Shown here in pieces: positions 23,581 to 33,665 of a stretch of DNA of 47,070 nt. Positions within the stretch are counted from its first letter, which is position 1, and the number at the start of each line of letters is the position of its first letter. The notes below the pieces were generated by a model. The model had not been told where the DNA came from, did not search any database, and saw nothing but the letters and a program-made list of their open reading frames with translations. Both the position numbers and the translations under genes were made by a program. The DNA is from Candidatus Avelusimicrobium facis (GTDB taxonomy: Bacteria; Elusimicrobiota; Elusimicrobia; Elusimicrobiales; Elusimicrobiaceae): contig CAAFHX010000042.1 in NCBI GenBank assembly GCA_900762815.1, positions 1-47,070 of the forward strand, read 5' to 3'.

Positions 23581-25755
23581 CTATAAATCCCGCAAGTCGT
23601 TCTGGGAGCGCCAAGGGTACCAATAACTGTCTTGCGCGCGTTGCTGCGGGGTTTTGGGGGCCTGTTGGCCACATAAAATATTGATACGGAACGCAAAAGA
23701 CAGGTTTTGGTTGCGGTCCCGTACGGTTAGCTCCACGATGGCGTCATGGAACGTTTTGGTAAAACGCACCCGTTTGTTATAGGAGCGCAGGCTGCTGTCT
23801 TGCAGCTGAAAGTCCGCCCCCAGGTCCAGCGTCCAGCTGGCCTCGGGCAGACGCAACCCAAACGATGTGGTCAGCAGGTAGCGGTCCGAATAGGTCTGAT
23901 ACAAAGAGTACGGGTCTTGGTAAGTGGCATAATTGGTCAGCCCCAAGCCCAGCTGTTGGCCCCGGATGATAAAGTTAGACTGGGCGATGAACGCTTGGTT
24001 TTTCTCCACCAAGTCATATAAATTTTGGGCGAACAAATTGACCGTGCCCCCCGGTGAGTTATAACCCGCTTCCGCCAAAATAGGCTCAATGCGGTGCTTG
24101 AGATGTTTCCAAGCGCCGTCCGGCTCACTGTAATTAAGCAAACTAAAGCCGCTGCCCAGGCGCACATAGGTGTTAAAAGAAGGACGGAAATAATTCTCTA
24201 TATACAGGCGGTTGCGTTCCTCTCCATGGTCTAAAGAAACCGAATCGCTGCGCAATGTGCCGGTGGAAAGCCGCTTGGTGTATTGGTAGCCAAAATCCAA
24301 GGTGCCCAAGGGCGTGTCGGTTTGCAGGTTCAAGTCGGTCCCTACGCGGCCCACCCAAGCGGTTTTGTTATCGTAGTCCTTGTCCTCTAAAGTGATATGC
24401 TGGTCGTAAAACACGCTGGGCAAAAAGGTCAGTCCGCGCGTTAAACGGAAGGATTTTTCGGTGGTCCAGCGGGCATTGCCCTGACGCTGCCAGCTCTCTT
24501 CCATCAGGGAGGTGTTGTTAAAATTGACCTCCATGCGGTGCGTCAGCCCCAAAAGCGGGTCGCGAAACGGCATCAGTATATATTCCAATTGGGGCATATC
24601 CCGCCGTTTGGCGATGAATTCGCCTTTTTGCCAATCAAAGATATCTTGCTGGATATAGCTCAGACGCAGCGTAGAGCGGCGGCTTTGGCGCGAAAGGGAG
24701 AAGTTGGTCTCTTGGTCCGGCGTAAAGATGTAGGGGTTCCCCCGGAAAAAGGAGTCGTTAAAATACGGGTCGGACACCATACGGAATTGCGTTTGAAATT
24801 GGTAAAGTGCGCCTTTTTCGTTTTGAAAGTGGTCGGAGCTGTCGTACATCTCCCACCAATAGCCGCCGCGGATGCCCCAGCGCTTGGTGTCTTGCAGTTG
24901 AAAGGGATGCCCGTCGGTGGTGTATTGTTCGTCGGAGCTGGCGCGGTCGTTGATATAATAGCCTTCGGCGCTGCCGCGCAGGGTATCGGTTTCCACCGCC
25001 ATCATTTCCAACCCCATACCCACGCCGGATTTGGTGTAATAATCCAAATTGATTTTGGGGCGGAATCCCAATACCTCGTTAAATACCGAGGAGGTCAGCA
25101 GCCCAAAGCCTACTTTATTGCTTTGGGTGAAGTCCACATAGGTGGTCCAGGGTTTTTGGCTGTCCAAAGACCGCCAATACACCGGCAACCATAAAATAGG
25201 GAAGCCGTCCAGCTTAAACACGGCATTGGTGCCGAAAACCCGCTTCTGCGGCGACATTTTGACATGGCCCAGCGTAATGGTATAGTGCGGCGGGGTTTGG
25301 TCGCAACAGGTCAGCACGGCCTTTTTAAGGCGTTGTGTGCCGTCTTTGGCCGAGATTTCTTGGGCCGATAGAATGCGCAGAGGGGGGTATTCGGTCTGAA
25401 TATTTTGCGCCTGAAACTCTTGGGTGGTGTAATTGACGGAGACATTGTCCCCTTCCAGCACGCCGCCCATGCCCTCTACGCGCATGTGTCCTTGCGAAGT
25501 AACCGTGGTGTTGGCTTGGTCAAAAGTAATGTCTTCCCCGGTGGCGGTGCGGGTTTGGCCGTCTGCGGTTTGTTGGACCAGGGTTACATGGCCTTTTAAA
25601 TTAATTTTTTTGGCGGCCGGGTCGGCCGAAGCTTCATCGGCGGAAAAATAGACAAAGCCTTCTTTTTCGTTGGGGGACGGCAAGGTGCGGTCCGCCGCCC
25701 ATAAGGGAGCGGAGCAAAGCAGCGCCAAAGAAAAGAGAAATACCCAATGTTTCAT
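23581..25755 (-). CDS. lptD: LPS-assembly protein LptD-like outer-membrane protein
   Basis: 724 residues: signal peptide (MKHWVFLFSLALLCSAPLWA), an OstA/LptA-like domain (about residues 35-190, including NLKGHVTLVQQ and GDNVSV), then the large barrel. The family segment VLTCCDQTPPHYTI ... GFPILWLPVYW is recognisable. LptD with LptE inserts LPS into the outer leaflet. Only one cysteine pair (Cys-Cys) is seen there, so the disulfide pattern of E. coli may not hold. The start follows the ROK kinase stop by 2 bases with no clear ribosome site, suggesting coupling. Confidence 0.85.
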   Translation of the reverse strand: MKHWVFLFSLALLCSAPLWAADRTLPSPNEKEGFVYFSADEASADPAAKKINLKGHVTLVQQTADGQTRTATGEDITFDQANTTVTSQGHMRVEGMGGVLEGDNVSVNYTTQEFQAQNIQTEYPPLRILSAQEISAKDGTQRLKKAVLTCCDQTPPHYTITLGHVKMSPQKRVFGTNAVFKLDGFPILWLPVYWRSLDSQKPWTTYVDFTQSNKVGFGLLTSSVFNEVLGFRPKINLDYYTKSGVGMGLEMMAVETDTLRGSAEGYYINDRASSDEQYTTDGHPFQLQDTKRWGIRGGYWWEMYDSSDHFQNEKGALYQFQTQFRMVSDPYFNDSFFRGNPYIFTPDQETNFSLSRQSRRSTLRLSYIQQDIFDWQKGEFIAKRRDMPQLEYILMPFRDPLLGLTHRMEVNFNNTSLMEESWQRQGNARWTTEKSFRLTRGLTFLPSVFYDQHITLEDKDYDNKTAWVGRVGTDLNLQTDTPLGTLDFGYQYTKRLSTGTLRSDSVSLDHGEERNRLYIENYFRPSFNTYVRLGSGFSLLNYSEPDGAWKHLKHRIEPILAEAGYNSPGGTVNLFAQNLYDLVEKNQAFIAQSNFIIRGQQLGLGLTNYATYQDPYSLYQTYSDRYLLTTSFGLRLPEASWTLDLGADFQLQDSSLRSYNKRVRFTKTFHDAIVELTVRDRNQNLSFAFRINILCGQQAPKTPQQRAQDSYWYPWRSQNDLRDL

Positions 25756-25757
25756 GT

Positions 25758-26717
25758 TTATTTTGCCGCTTGATGCAGCGCGTACAAGGCGGCTCCTACC
25801 CCGCCGATATTCGGGTCTTGCGATACCGCCAATTTTAAATTTTTGAAAGGGGTGGGGATTTGTTGGTGGCGCAGCACTTCTTGCACAGCGGGCAGAAAAT
25901 ACGGCGCCGCCCCCGACACGCCCCCGGTCAAGACCACGGTGTCTACGTCCAGCACCAGCACCCAGTTGGCAATGCCCACACCCAAATAAAAGCCGGTATC
26001 CTTCCAAATTTGCAAGGCCACCGGGCAGCCTTTTTGGGCCGCGCGGGAGACCAGCTCTATTTTAAAATCCTTTTCCGTTTGGACCATGTGCGCCAGAACA
26101 GATTGCGGATGGGCTTGCACCGCCTCCCATACGCGGCGGCGAATGCCGATGGTGCCCACGAAGGCCTCTAGGCAGCCCCGCGCCCCGCAGCCGCACAACG
26201 GGCCGGTTTTCGTGCAGGCAATCTTGGTGTGCCCGATTTCTCCGGCGGTGCCGTTGGAGCCTTGGTACAATTCCCGGTTGATAATCAGTCCGCCGCCGAC
26301 CCCGGTGCCCAAGGTAACCACCAAGACATTGGTACCCTGGCGGTGGAGGGCACGTTCGTACACGCCCCAGGCGGCCATGGTGGCGTCATTGGCCACGTAC
26401 GGGCGAATTTTCGTCAGCTCCTGCAGGCGGTCGGCCAGCGGCCAGTCGTCCACATCGGTAAATTTTAAATTGGGGTTAAAGCGCAGAATACCCCGTTGGT
26501 TGTCCACATCTCCCGGTGCGCCGACGCCTACGGCCACGGCCTGGTCCGGGTAGCGGGCTTGGATTTGATTGATAAAAGCGGCAACTTGGTGCAAAAAGCC
26601 GTCTGAGCCGTGGGCGTAATCGGTTTCCGTTTTTTCTTTGTGCAGCAGTTCGCCGCGCTCGTTGATGACATAAAATTTAACAAAAGTTCCGCCAATATCT
26701 ACACCAATGCCAATCAT
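25758..26717 (-). CDS. ROK family sugar kinase (probable glucokinase)
   Basis: 319 residues. ATP-binding DIGGT at residues 7-11, VLVVTLGTGVGGG, and the ROK zinc site GEIGHTKI ... CGCGARGCLEA are intact, with catalytic Asp in the ANDAT segment. ROK kinases phosphorylate glucose or relatives such as N-acetylmannosamine; the exact sugar is not certain. The gene overlaps the recombinase upstream by four bases and abuts lptD. Confidence 0.9.
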   Translation of the reverse strand: MIGIGVDIGGTFVKFYVINERGELLHKEKTETDYAHGSDGFLHQVAAFINQIQARYPDQAVAVGVGAPGDVDNQRGILRFNPNLKFTDVDDWPLADRLQELTKIRPYVANDATMAAWGVYERALHRQGTNVLVVTLGTGVGGGLIINRELYQGSNGTAGEIGHTKIACTKTGPLCGCGARGCLEAFVGTIGIRRRVWEAVQAHPQSVLAHMVQTEKDFKIELVSRAAQKGCPVALQIWKDTGFYLGVGIANWVLVLDVDTVVLTGGVSGAAPYFLPAVQEVLRHQQIPTPFKNLKLAVSQDPNIGGVGAALYALHQAAK

Positions 26718-27601
26718 GTTTGGGACTCCTTGTTTTTGGGGTGGGCCTGCTCATATACTTCTTTGATTTTATCCAGCGACACATGCGTATACACCTGCGT
26801 GGCCGATAAAGTCTTATGCCCCAACATTTCCTGCAAACTGCGTAAATCGCACCCGCTGTTGAGCAAGTGGGTGGCAAAGGAATGGCGCAGGCTGTGCGGG
26901 CTGACCTTGCGCGCCACCCCGGAGGAAATGGCTAAATTTTTAAATACATACGCCAGCCCGTCCCCCGTCAGCGGCGTGCCGTTTTTGTTTAAAAACAAGG
27001 CATCCTGCGGCTGCGGGTTGGGCCGGAGGGCCAAATAGTCCTTGATGGCCTGCAGCGCCTCGTCCGTTACCGGGACAAACCGCTCTTTGTTGCCTTTGCC
27101 CAGCACCTTGACCACGCCGTTGAAAAAATCCACATCGGCTATCTTCAGCCCTGTTACTTCGCTGCGGCGCAGCCCGCTGGAATAAATCAACTCAAACAGC
27201 GCCTTGTTGCGCACGGCAAAACGGCCTTGTTCCCCGGCGGTGTCTAAGAGTTTGTCCACCTCTTGCAGGGTTAAAAACTTCGGCAGCAGCCGCTCGCGCT
27301 TGGGGGCGGGTAACAATTTGAACGGGTTTTGCGCCAGCTGCCCTTGGTCCAGCAAAAAATGGGCAAAACTGCGCAGGGCCGCTATCTTGCGCAAAAGCGT
27401 ATTGCGCGCCGGGTGATGCTGCATCAGCGCAGCCAAAAAGGCCCGCACCGCACTGAGCGTAAAATCCTTCGTTTCCGTCCACCCGTGTCCGGCGCAAAAC
27501 ATGACAAATTCCTGCAAATCTTCCCCGTATCCCGCCACGGTATGGGCAGAGAAGTTTTGATTTTGTAAATGCAACAAAAAAGCCTGTGTCCAATCTTTCA
27601 C
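26714..27601 (-). CDS. Tyrosine recombinase XerC/XerD
   Basis: 295 residues starting at a GTG preceded by GGAGG; longer readings would enter topA. The N-terminal SAM-like domain is followed by the catalytic domain. Active-site residues are Arg145 (SSGLRRSE), Lys169 (GKGNKER), His236 and Arg239 (HSLRHSFA), His262 (LGHKTL) and Tyr271 (VYTHV). Length and surroundings (topA, dprA) fit a chromosome-dimer resolvase, not a phage integrase. Whether it is XerC or XerD is not settled. Confidence 0.9.
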   Translation of the reverse strand: MKDWTQAFLLHLQNQNFSAHTVAGYGEDLQEFVMFCAGHGWTETKDFTLSAVRAFLAALMQHHPARNTLLRKIAALRSFAHFLLDQGQLAQNPFKLLPAPKRERLLPKFLTLQEVDKLLDTAGEQGRFAVRNKALFELIYSSGLRRSEVTGLKIADVDFFNGVVKVLGKGNKERFVPVTDEALQAIKDYLALRPNPQPQDALFLNKNGTPLTGDGLAYVFKNLAISSGVARKVSPHSLRHSFATHLLNSGCDLRSLQEMLGHKTLSATQVYTHVSLDKIKEVYEQAHPKNKESQT

Positions 27602-27615
27602 AACGGCCTCCGTCG

Positions 27616-29880
27616 TTAGGCCTTTTGTTCGTGCGCCGCCTTGATTTTGGCGATTTCTTCCTCTGAAATATTGACGATATTGCGGCATTTGGGGTAGCCG
27701 GAGCACCCCAAGAAATAGCCCCGCTTGGAGCTGCGCAACACCATGGGTTTGCCGCATTTGTCGCACTTGTGGTCCGTGATGATGGGGCCGGTAGAGGCCA
27801 CCTTGTTGCCTTGCTCATCTATGGAATAGGTGTTTTTGCACTTGGGATAGGCCGAGCACGCCATAAACTTGCCCCGCCGCCCGGTGCGAATCACCATCGG
27901 CGCGCCGCACTTGTCGCAGACCTCATTGGTGGTTTGCGGCACGATCTTTTCGCCCTCTTTGCTTAAATTGATTTTGCCTTTGCAATGGGGAGCGTCGGAG
28001 CAGACCAAATACTGCCCAAAGCGGCTGGTTTTCAGCAACATCGGTTTGCCGCAGAGGGGGCATTTTTCATCCGTTTCCTTGGCCGCCGGGCGTTGCATAC
28101 CTTGGTCGGCGGCGTCTAATTCCTTTTGGAACGGGATATAAAATTCGTTGAGCAAGTCCACCCATTTTTGGCCTCCCTCGGCCACTTCGTCCAATTTTTC
28201 CTCCACCCCGGCCGTGTAAGACAGGTCCATAATTTCTTTGAAATAATCCTTTAAGCTGTCAGTAACGGTAATGCCCAGCTCGGTGGCGACCAGCTTGTTG
28301 CTTTTGGGCTGGCGGGCGATGTACTTGCGGTCCAAAATCGTCTTGATGGTCGGCGCGTAGGTGGACGGGCGCCCGATGCCGTGTTTTTCCAGCGTTTTGA
28401 TTAAGCTGGCTTCGTTGTAATACGGCGGCGGTGTGGTCTTGTGGTCTTTGGTGGAGATTTCTTTGAGCGTTAAGGCGTCTCCCTCCGCCAAATCCGGCAG
28501 CAAGGCCGACTCTTCGTTGTCATTGTCGTCCTCATCTTTATAGACCGACAAATATCCCGCAAACTTGACGGTGCGACCGCCCGCGCGCAAGACGCATTGG
28601 TCCTTGCCGCCGGCGTGGATGTCCACCGTGACGGTGTTAAACACCGCTTCGGCCATTTGGCTGGCCACAAAGCGCAGCCAAATCAACTCGTAGAGTTTGT
28701 ATTGGTCAGCCGATAAAAAGGGTTTCATGCTCTGCGGCGTGCGGCGCACATCGGTCGGGTGAATAGACTCGTGCGCTTCTTGGGCCCCTTTGACCTTGCT
28801 CTTGTACACATTGGGTTTGGCGGGTACAAACGCCGGGCCGTACTTGTCGGCGATGAATTGGTGCGTTTGATTTTGCAACAGTTTAGACACATTGAACGAG
28901 TCCGTTCTCATGTAGGTAATCAACCCCACCGTTTGCCCGGCAATTTCAATCCCTTCGTAGAGGTGCTGGGCGGTCATCATGGTTTTTTGGGAGGGGAAGC
29001 CCAGCTTATTGTAGGCGTCCTGCTGCATGGAGCTGGTAATAAAAGGCGGTTTGGGCTTTTGTTTGACTTCCTTCTTCTCTATTTTGGCCACTTGCACCGG
29101 CCCCTGACGCAGCAAAGCGCTGACCGGAGCCAAGGTTTCCGGTTTGTCAAAAACGGTATTTTTTACTTTATAATCTTCCGCAAACAAATGGTAGGTGGTG
29201 GTTTGTTCCACATTTTTTCCGTCCCATTTGAGTAAGCGGGCCCAAAAATCCGGCTGGGCGCCCGGTTTTTCAAATTGCGCTTTCAAGGTCCAATAAGGCT
29301 GCTCTTGGAAGTCCTTAATTTCTTTGGCGCGCTCGGTCAGCAGCCGCACGGCCACCGATTGCACCCGCCCGGCCGAAAGCCCGGAGGTAATCTTCTTCCA
29401 CAGCAAGGGGGAAATTTTATACCCCACAATGCGGTCCAAAATACGCCGCGCCTGTTGGGCATTGACCAGGTTTTCGTCAATTTTGCGCGCGTGGGCAAAG
29501 GACTCTTTGATGGCGGCGGGGGTAATTTCGTGAAAATAAATGCGCTGGTAGCGGTCGGCGGGGATTTTTAACAATTCCACCAAGTGCCAGGCAATGGCTT
29601 CCCCTTCGCGGTCAGGGTCGGTAGCCAGGTAAATTTCCGAAGCGTTTTTGGCGGCGGCCTCTAATTCTTTGATTAATTTTTTGGCCCGCTCCACCGGCAG
29701 GTAGGTGGGTTTGAAGTGATGGGCAATGTCTACCCCCATATCGTGCGAGGGCAGGTCGCGCACGTGGCCAAAAGAGCTGCGCACCAAATAGTCGCTGCCT
29801 AAAATCTTGCTGATGGTTTTTTGTTTGGTCGGAGACTCCACAATGACCAGTTTTTTGCCTTTGATATTGTTGGTTGCCAT
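27616..29880 (-). CDS. topA: DNA topoisomerase I (type IA)
   Basis: 754 residues. TOPRIM domain with the acidic YLATDPDREGEA, catalytic Tyr323 in GLITYMRTDS, and three C-terminal four-cysteine zinc ribbons (each CxxCGxPM ... C ... C, from about residue 610). Relaxes negative supercoils behind polymerases. It follows dprA by 20 bases; dprA-topA-xer is a common bacterial arrangement. Confidence 0.97.
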   Translation of the reverse strand: MATNNIKGKKLVIVESPTKQKTISKILGSDYLVRSSFGHVRDLPSHDMGVDIAHHFKPTYLPVERAKKLIKELEAAAKNASEIYLATDPDREGEAIAWHLVELLKIPADRYQRIYFHEITPAAIKESFAHARKIDENLVNAQQARRILDRIVGYKISPLLWKKITSGLSAGRVQSVAVRLLTERAKEIKDFQEQPYWTLKAQFEKPGAQPDFWARLLKWDGKNVEQTTTYHLFAEDYKVKNTVFDKPETLAPVSALLRQGPVQVAKIEKKEVKQKPKPPFITSSMQQDAYNKLGFPSQKTMMTAQHLYEGIEIAGQTVGLITYMRTDSFNVSKLLQNQTHQFIADKYGPAFVPAKPNVYKSKVKGAQEAHESIHPTDVRRTPQSMKPFLSADQYKLYELIWLRFVASQMAEAVFNTVTVDIHAGGKDQCVLRAGGRTVKFAGYLSVYKDEDDNDNEESALLPDLAEGDALTLKEISTKDHKTTPPPYYNEASLIKTLEKHGIGRPSTYAPTIKTILDRKYIARQPKSNKLVATELGITVTDSLKDYFKEIMDLSYTAGVEEKLDEVAEGGQKWVDLLNEFYIPFQKELDAADQGMQRPAAKETDEKCPLCGKPMLLKTSRFGQYLVCSDAPHCKGKINLSKEGEKIVPQTTNEVCDKCGAPMVIRTGRRGKFMACSAYPKCKNTYSIDEQGNKVASTGPIITDHKCDKCGKPMVLRSSKRGYFLGCSGYPKCRNIVNISEEEIAKIKAAHEQKA

Positions 29881-29900
29881 ATAAAGGTTCCTTAAATAAA

Positions 29901-31019
29901 TTAAAATTTGCTTTTGGCGTACAGGCCGTTGTTGCAGGCCAGGATGCCTTTTACTTCCAGTTCAAACAGCGCCGCGGCTGCCTCTGGCACGGACAGGCCC
30001 AAGGCCTCTACCACTTGGTCGGTGGATACTTCGCCGCTGCCCACGCAATTTAATACGCGCTGTTGCACGTCGCTCAAGCCGTCGCGGGCTTTTTCGGCGG
30101 CAGCCGGCGTGTCCGGCATGTGCAGCCCGAACAAATCCGGTGCTGGTATATAGTCTATTATATCTTTTACGCAGGTGACAACACCCGCGCCGTCTTGGAT
30201 TAAGTGATTGGGGCCGGAGCTCTGCAGACTGTCTATCGGCCCGGGCACGGCCAAAACGTCTTTGCCCATTTCCAGGGCCAGCTTGGCGGTAATGAGTGCG
30301 CCGGATTTAGCTTCGCCCTCTACCACCACGATTAATTCAGACAAGGCCGCAATAATGCGGTTGCGCCGGGGGAAGTGAAACGCATTGGGCGGTTTATTAA
30401 AGGGCAGCTCCGACACAAGGGCCCCGCCGTGCTGCAACAGGGCTTTGGCCAGCTCGCGGTTTTCCGGCGGATAGCAACGGCCGAGGCCCGTGCCGATAAC
30501 AGCCACCGTGGGTTTATGCAGCCGCACGGCTGCGGCGTGGCATTCGCTGTCAATGCCCCGGGCCAAACCGCTGATAATCACGGCGCCGCTTTCGGCCAGC
30601 CCGGTGGCCAATGTATTGGCCGCCCGCCGCCCGTAAGCGGTGATTTTGCGCGTCCCCACCATGCCGATGCACAGCTTATTTTGGGGCAATTTCCCCAGCA
30701 CATACAGGGCGACCGGTGCTTCTTTGATATCGCGCAAGCTTTGCGGGTATTCTTCATCCTCGGGTACTAAAATGCGCCCGCCGTATTTCTCGGTTTTTTC
30801 CAATTCTTCTTCCGGGTCAACGGAAAACGCATCGCGCAGAAAATGGGCCGCCGTAGCGGGGTTCATTTGCGCCTCTTTGGCCAAGGTATCGGCGTTTTGT
30901 TTTAAAATTTCCTCGGCCGAGCCGAAAATTTCTATCAGCCGGGCCAGCCAATCGGAGCGGAAATACAAAAAAGCATTGACCCGGATGCGCGCCAAGCGCT
31001 CTTGCGTGGAAATGCTCAT
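29901..31019 (-). CDS. dprA: DNA processing protein DprA
   Basis: 372 residues. A SAM-like N-terminal region, then the Rossmann core: CIGMVGTRKITAYG, SGLARGIDSECH, FPRRNRIIAALS and VPGP, and a C-terminal winged-helix (DML1-like) domain from about residue 310. It loads RecA on incoming single-stranded DNA in natural transformation. Overlaps comM/yifB by four bases. With a pilin gene and comM in the same window this suggests competence, although comEA and comEC are not seen. Confidence 0.95.
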   Translation of the reverse strand: MSISTQERLARIRVNAFLYFRSDWLARLIEIFGSAEEILKQNADTLAKEAQMNPATAAHFLRDAFSVDPEEELEKTEKYGGRILVPEDEEYPQSLRDIKEAPVALYVLGKLPQNKLCIGMVGTRKITAYGRRAANTLATGLAESGAVIISGLARGIDSECHAAAVRLHKPTVAVIGTGLGRCYPPENRELAKALLQHGGALVSELPFNKPPNAFHFPRRNRIIAALSELIVVVEGEAKSGALITAKLALEMGKDVLAVPGPIDSLQSSGPNHLIQDGAGVVTCVKDIIDYIPAPDLFGLHMPDTPAAAEKARDGLSDVQQRVLNCVGSGEVSTDQVVEALGLSVPEAAAALFELEVKGILACNNGLYAKSKF

Positions 31020-32557
31020 AAATCAGGCACCCCCTTGCGGTCCAGCGGCCGGTATTGCAGCACCTCAATGAGATGGGCGTTTTCTATATTTTCTTTTCCT
31101 TCCAAATCGGCAATGGTGCGCGCGGTTTTGAGCACTTTGTCTAAGCTGCGCGCGCTGAGGCCAAACTTGCGCATGGCGGCCTCCAAAATAGCGTCGGCTC
31201 CGGCGGGCAGTTGGCAAAACTGCTTGATTTGTTTTTGTGTCATAAAGGCATTGGCCGTCGTGGGCGTGCCTTGAAAGCGGGCCTGCTGCCTTTGGCGTGC
31301 GGCAATGACCCGGGCGCGGATTTGGGCGGAACTGTCTCCCTCGGCGGGTTTATTCCAGTCGCTGTAGGCGACGGGGTTTAAATTGACGGTCAAATCAATG
31401 CGGTCCAGCAACGGGCCGGAAATTTTGGATTTGTAGCGGCTGATTTGCACCGGGGAGCAAGTACACGCTTTGTGCGGATTGCCCAAGTTGCCGCAGGGAC
31501 AGGGGTTCATGGCGGCAATCAGCGTAAAACGGGCCGGATAGGTAACTGTTTCCTTGGCGCGTGAAATGGTTACCTGGCCGTTTTCCAGCGGCTGGCGCAG
31601 AACCTCCAAAGTGGTGCGGGAAAACTCGGCAAATTCGTCTAAAAACAATACGCCGTTGTGGGCCAGGGATACTTCCCCGGGTTTGGGCGTGCTGCCCCCG
31701 CCGATGAGCGCCACGTCGGAAATGGTGTGGTGCGGGTCGCGGAACGGGCGTTGCGTCAAGCGTTTGGCGGTTTTGCCGATGAGATTGCAAACAGAATAAA
31801 TTTTCGTAATTTCTAAGGCTTCTTCCTCAGACAGCGGGGGCAAAATCCCCGGGAAGCGCTTGGCCAGCATGCTTTTGCCGGTGCCGGGCAATCCAATCAT
31901 TAATACATTGTGCCCTCCCGCCGCGGCAATTTCCAAGGCGCGCTTGGCCACAGCTTGACCTTTGACATCGGCAAAGTCCGGCAGGGTGGGGGCTTCCTCC
32001 GGTTCCTGCGGCAGAAAAGGGATTTGTACGGCCTCATCGGGCAGTTTATTTTCCAACCAATTAACCAGGTCGCGCAAGGTGCGCGGGGTGATAAAGCGCG
32101 CGCCGCAGGCGCGGCCTTCCAGCATATTTTCGGGCGGGATGACGGCGGTAGTTTGCCCGTTTTTAACTGAGATTAACATCGGCAACACCCCGGCGCAGGG
32201 GCGCAAGGTGCCGTCTAAAGCCAGCTCGCCCAAAAGCAAAAGGTGTTTGAGTTTATCTGCCGCCGCGTCGGAGAGCGCCCCGCTGGCCGCCAAAATGCCT
32301 GCGGCGATGGGCAGGTCAAATTGGGTACCGCTTTTGCGCAGCTCGGCCGGGCTTAAATTGACCGTGATGCGTTTGAGGGGGAAGTCAAACCCGCTGTTGC
32401 GGATGGCCGCGGTTACGCGGTCTTTGCTTTCTTTGACCTCTGCATCGGGCAAACCAACGACGGAGAAGGTGGGCATCCCGGCTGAGATGTCCACCTCGGT
32501 TACCACTTCAAAGCCGTCTATGCCTTTAAGGGCACAGCTGCGTACATTGGCTAACAT
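31016..32557 (-). CDS. comM: YifB/ComM family Mg-chelatase-like AAA+ ATPase
   Basis: 513 residues. Lon-like N-terminal domain (GIDGFEVVTEVDISAGMP, NLSPAELRKSG), Walker A GLPGTGKSMLAKR, Walker B VLFLDEF, a cysteine-containing insert (CPCGNLG ... CTCS) and the C-terminal Mg-chelatase domain. In Vibrio and Haemophilus ComM is a hexameric helicase that extends branch migration of transforming DNA. The start at MLANVRS sits beside the upstream stop with no ribosome site of its own, suggesting coupling. Confidence 0.92.
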   Translation of the reverse strand: MLANVRSCALKGIDGFEVVTEVDISAGMPTFSVVGLPDAEVKESKDRVTAAIRNSGFDFPLKRITVNLSPAELRKSGTQFDLPIAAGILAASGALSDAAADKLKHLLLLGELALDGTLRPCAGVLPMLISVKNGQTTAVIPPENMLEGRACGARFITPRTLRDLVNWLENKLPDEAVQIPFLPQEPEEAPTLPDFADVKGQAVAKRALEIAAAGGHNVLMIGLPGTGKSMLAKRFPGILPPLSEEEALEITKIYSVCNLIGKTAKRLTQRPFRDPHHTISDVALIGGGSTPKPGEVSLAHNGVLFLDEFAEFSRTTLEVLRQPLENGQVTISRAKETVTYPARFTLIAAMNPCPCGNLGNPHKACTCSPVQISRYKSKISGPLLDRIDLTVNLNPVAYSDWNKPAEGDSSAQIRARVIAARQRQQARFQGTPTTANAFMTQKQIKQFCQLPAGADAILEAAMRKFGLSARSLDKVLKTARTIADLEGKENIENAHLIEVLQYRPLDRKGVPDL

Positions 32558-32558
32558 A

Positions 32559-33665
32559 TTAAATAAAGTTGAGCACGATCCGCTGCGGTGAAATACCCAT
32601 GACCGTAAAATTGACATTGTAGCTGCGGATGATTTTGGCCGTCAGCTCTTCGGGCGTGGAAATACGGGCCGAAATTTCAAAGTACGCGGCGGAATTGGTG
32701 TACTTGGTCAAGTTGTAGTCTTCAATTTCGCGCATTTCTTTAAAAATGTCTTGGATTTGTTTGAGCCGCTCAATGCTGTTGACGTTTTGCACCACCAAAT
32801 TAAAGGTATTAGCGGAGTGAATGGCGGAGTTGATGGATTCCACCAATTGTTTGGCGGCGGATTCGCACGCGGCGGAAATGGACTTTTGCGCGGCAATGTT
32901 TTCCAGTGGGTCCAAGCCGCTGACTTGGTCGGCCGCTTCGCCCACCACCTGATAATTTTTGGTAGAGGTTACCTTGAGATTGGCCCGTGCGCGGTAGGTC
33001 TTAAACGGAGAGGAAATCCCCGGCAGCGCCTGCAGCGGGTTGGTCTCCACATCGGCGGTGATTAAAAAGCGCGCGCCGTCTTGGCGGGCTTTGTCCACCA
33101 GCGGGGTGGGGTTGTCTAAATTATTCTGGCTGAGATTATCGCCGTTGACCAGCGCGTACGGCTGGCTCTTCAAGGCGCGGTAAATGGCCTGTTTGCAGTC
33201 TTGCTTCAAGGACACTTCGCCCCCGACCAACTCGCGCGAAGCCACCAGCAGCGTGGTCTTTTTGGCAAAGGCCTCCGCGTCGGACTGCTTGATGATATCG
33301 CCGATGTCTTTGACGAGCACCATGACCCGCACGCGGGTGTACCATTGCTCTCCCTTGCGGTAGGCCTTTTGCACATAGCCCCGGCGGATGAACCCGGCGG
33401 ATTTGGAGGTAATCTTGTCCTCTACCAGCTGGGCCTGTTCCACGGTGGAGGTGGAGGAAATAAAAATCCCCGCCACTTTTTCCACGGCGGCGCGTTGCGC
33501 GGCCAATTCGCCCTCTTTCTTCATGGCAGAGAGGTTGTTTTCATCGTAGGGCACCAAAGACTCCGCCACCACATATTCGCCTTCCCCTTTCGGGCCGATA
33601 TGCAGCGAACGGCATGCCCCCAAGGCAAAAACGCCCACTAGGGCCATCAGCAAAAGTTTTTTCAT
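32559..33665 (-). CDS. Lipoprotein with FlgT/LPP20-type N-terminal region
   Basis: 368 residues with lipobox LGAC (Cys18). The first half (AAQRAAVEKVAGIFISSTSTVEQ, ... GFIRRGYVQKAY, ... YTRVRVMVLV) resembles the domain shared by FlgT and LPP20-type proteins; this is by eye and moderate in certainty. The second half has no family I know. The start forms TAATG with the stop of the other lipoprotein, so both are translated together. It is placed between the DnaA-like giant and comM, which is unusual. Confidence 0.7.
   Translation of the reverse strand: MKKLLLMALVGVFALGACRSLHIGPKGEGEYVVAESLVPYDENNLSAMKKEGELAAQRAAVEKVAGIFISSTSTVEQAQLVEDKITSKSAGFIRRGYVQKAYRKGEQWYTRVRVMVLVKDIGDIIKQSDAEAFAKKTTLLVASRELVGGEVSLKQDCKQAIYRALKSQPYALVNGDNLSQNNLDNPTPLVDKARQDGARFLITADVETNPLQALPGISSPFKTYRARANLKVTSTKNYQVVGEAADQVSGLDPLENIAAQKSISAACESAAKQLVESINSAIHSANTFNLVVQNVNSIERLKQIQDIFKEMREIEDYNLTKYTNSAAYFEISARISTPEELTAKIIRSYNVNFTVMGISPQRIVLNFI

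Noticed and set aside
22967-23674. Longer thymidine kinase starting inside lptD
   Set aside because: The extra 42 residues overlap the lptD C terminus; MTPNLMF has a ribosome site and normal family length.
25756-26007. 84-codon N-terminal extension of lptD
   Set aside because: It would run through the ROK kinase gene; the signal peptide at MKHWVF marks the true start.
26714-27601. Phage or integron integrase
   Set aside because: Length, motifs and housekeeping neighbours fit XerC/XerD; no attachment repeats or phage genes are present.
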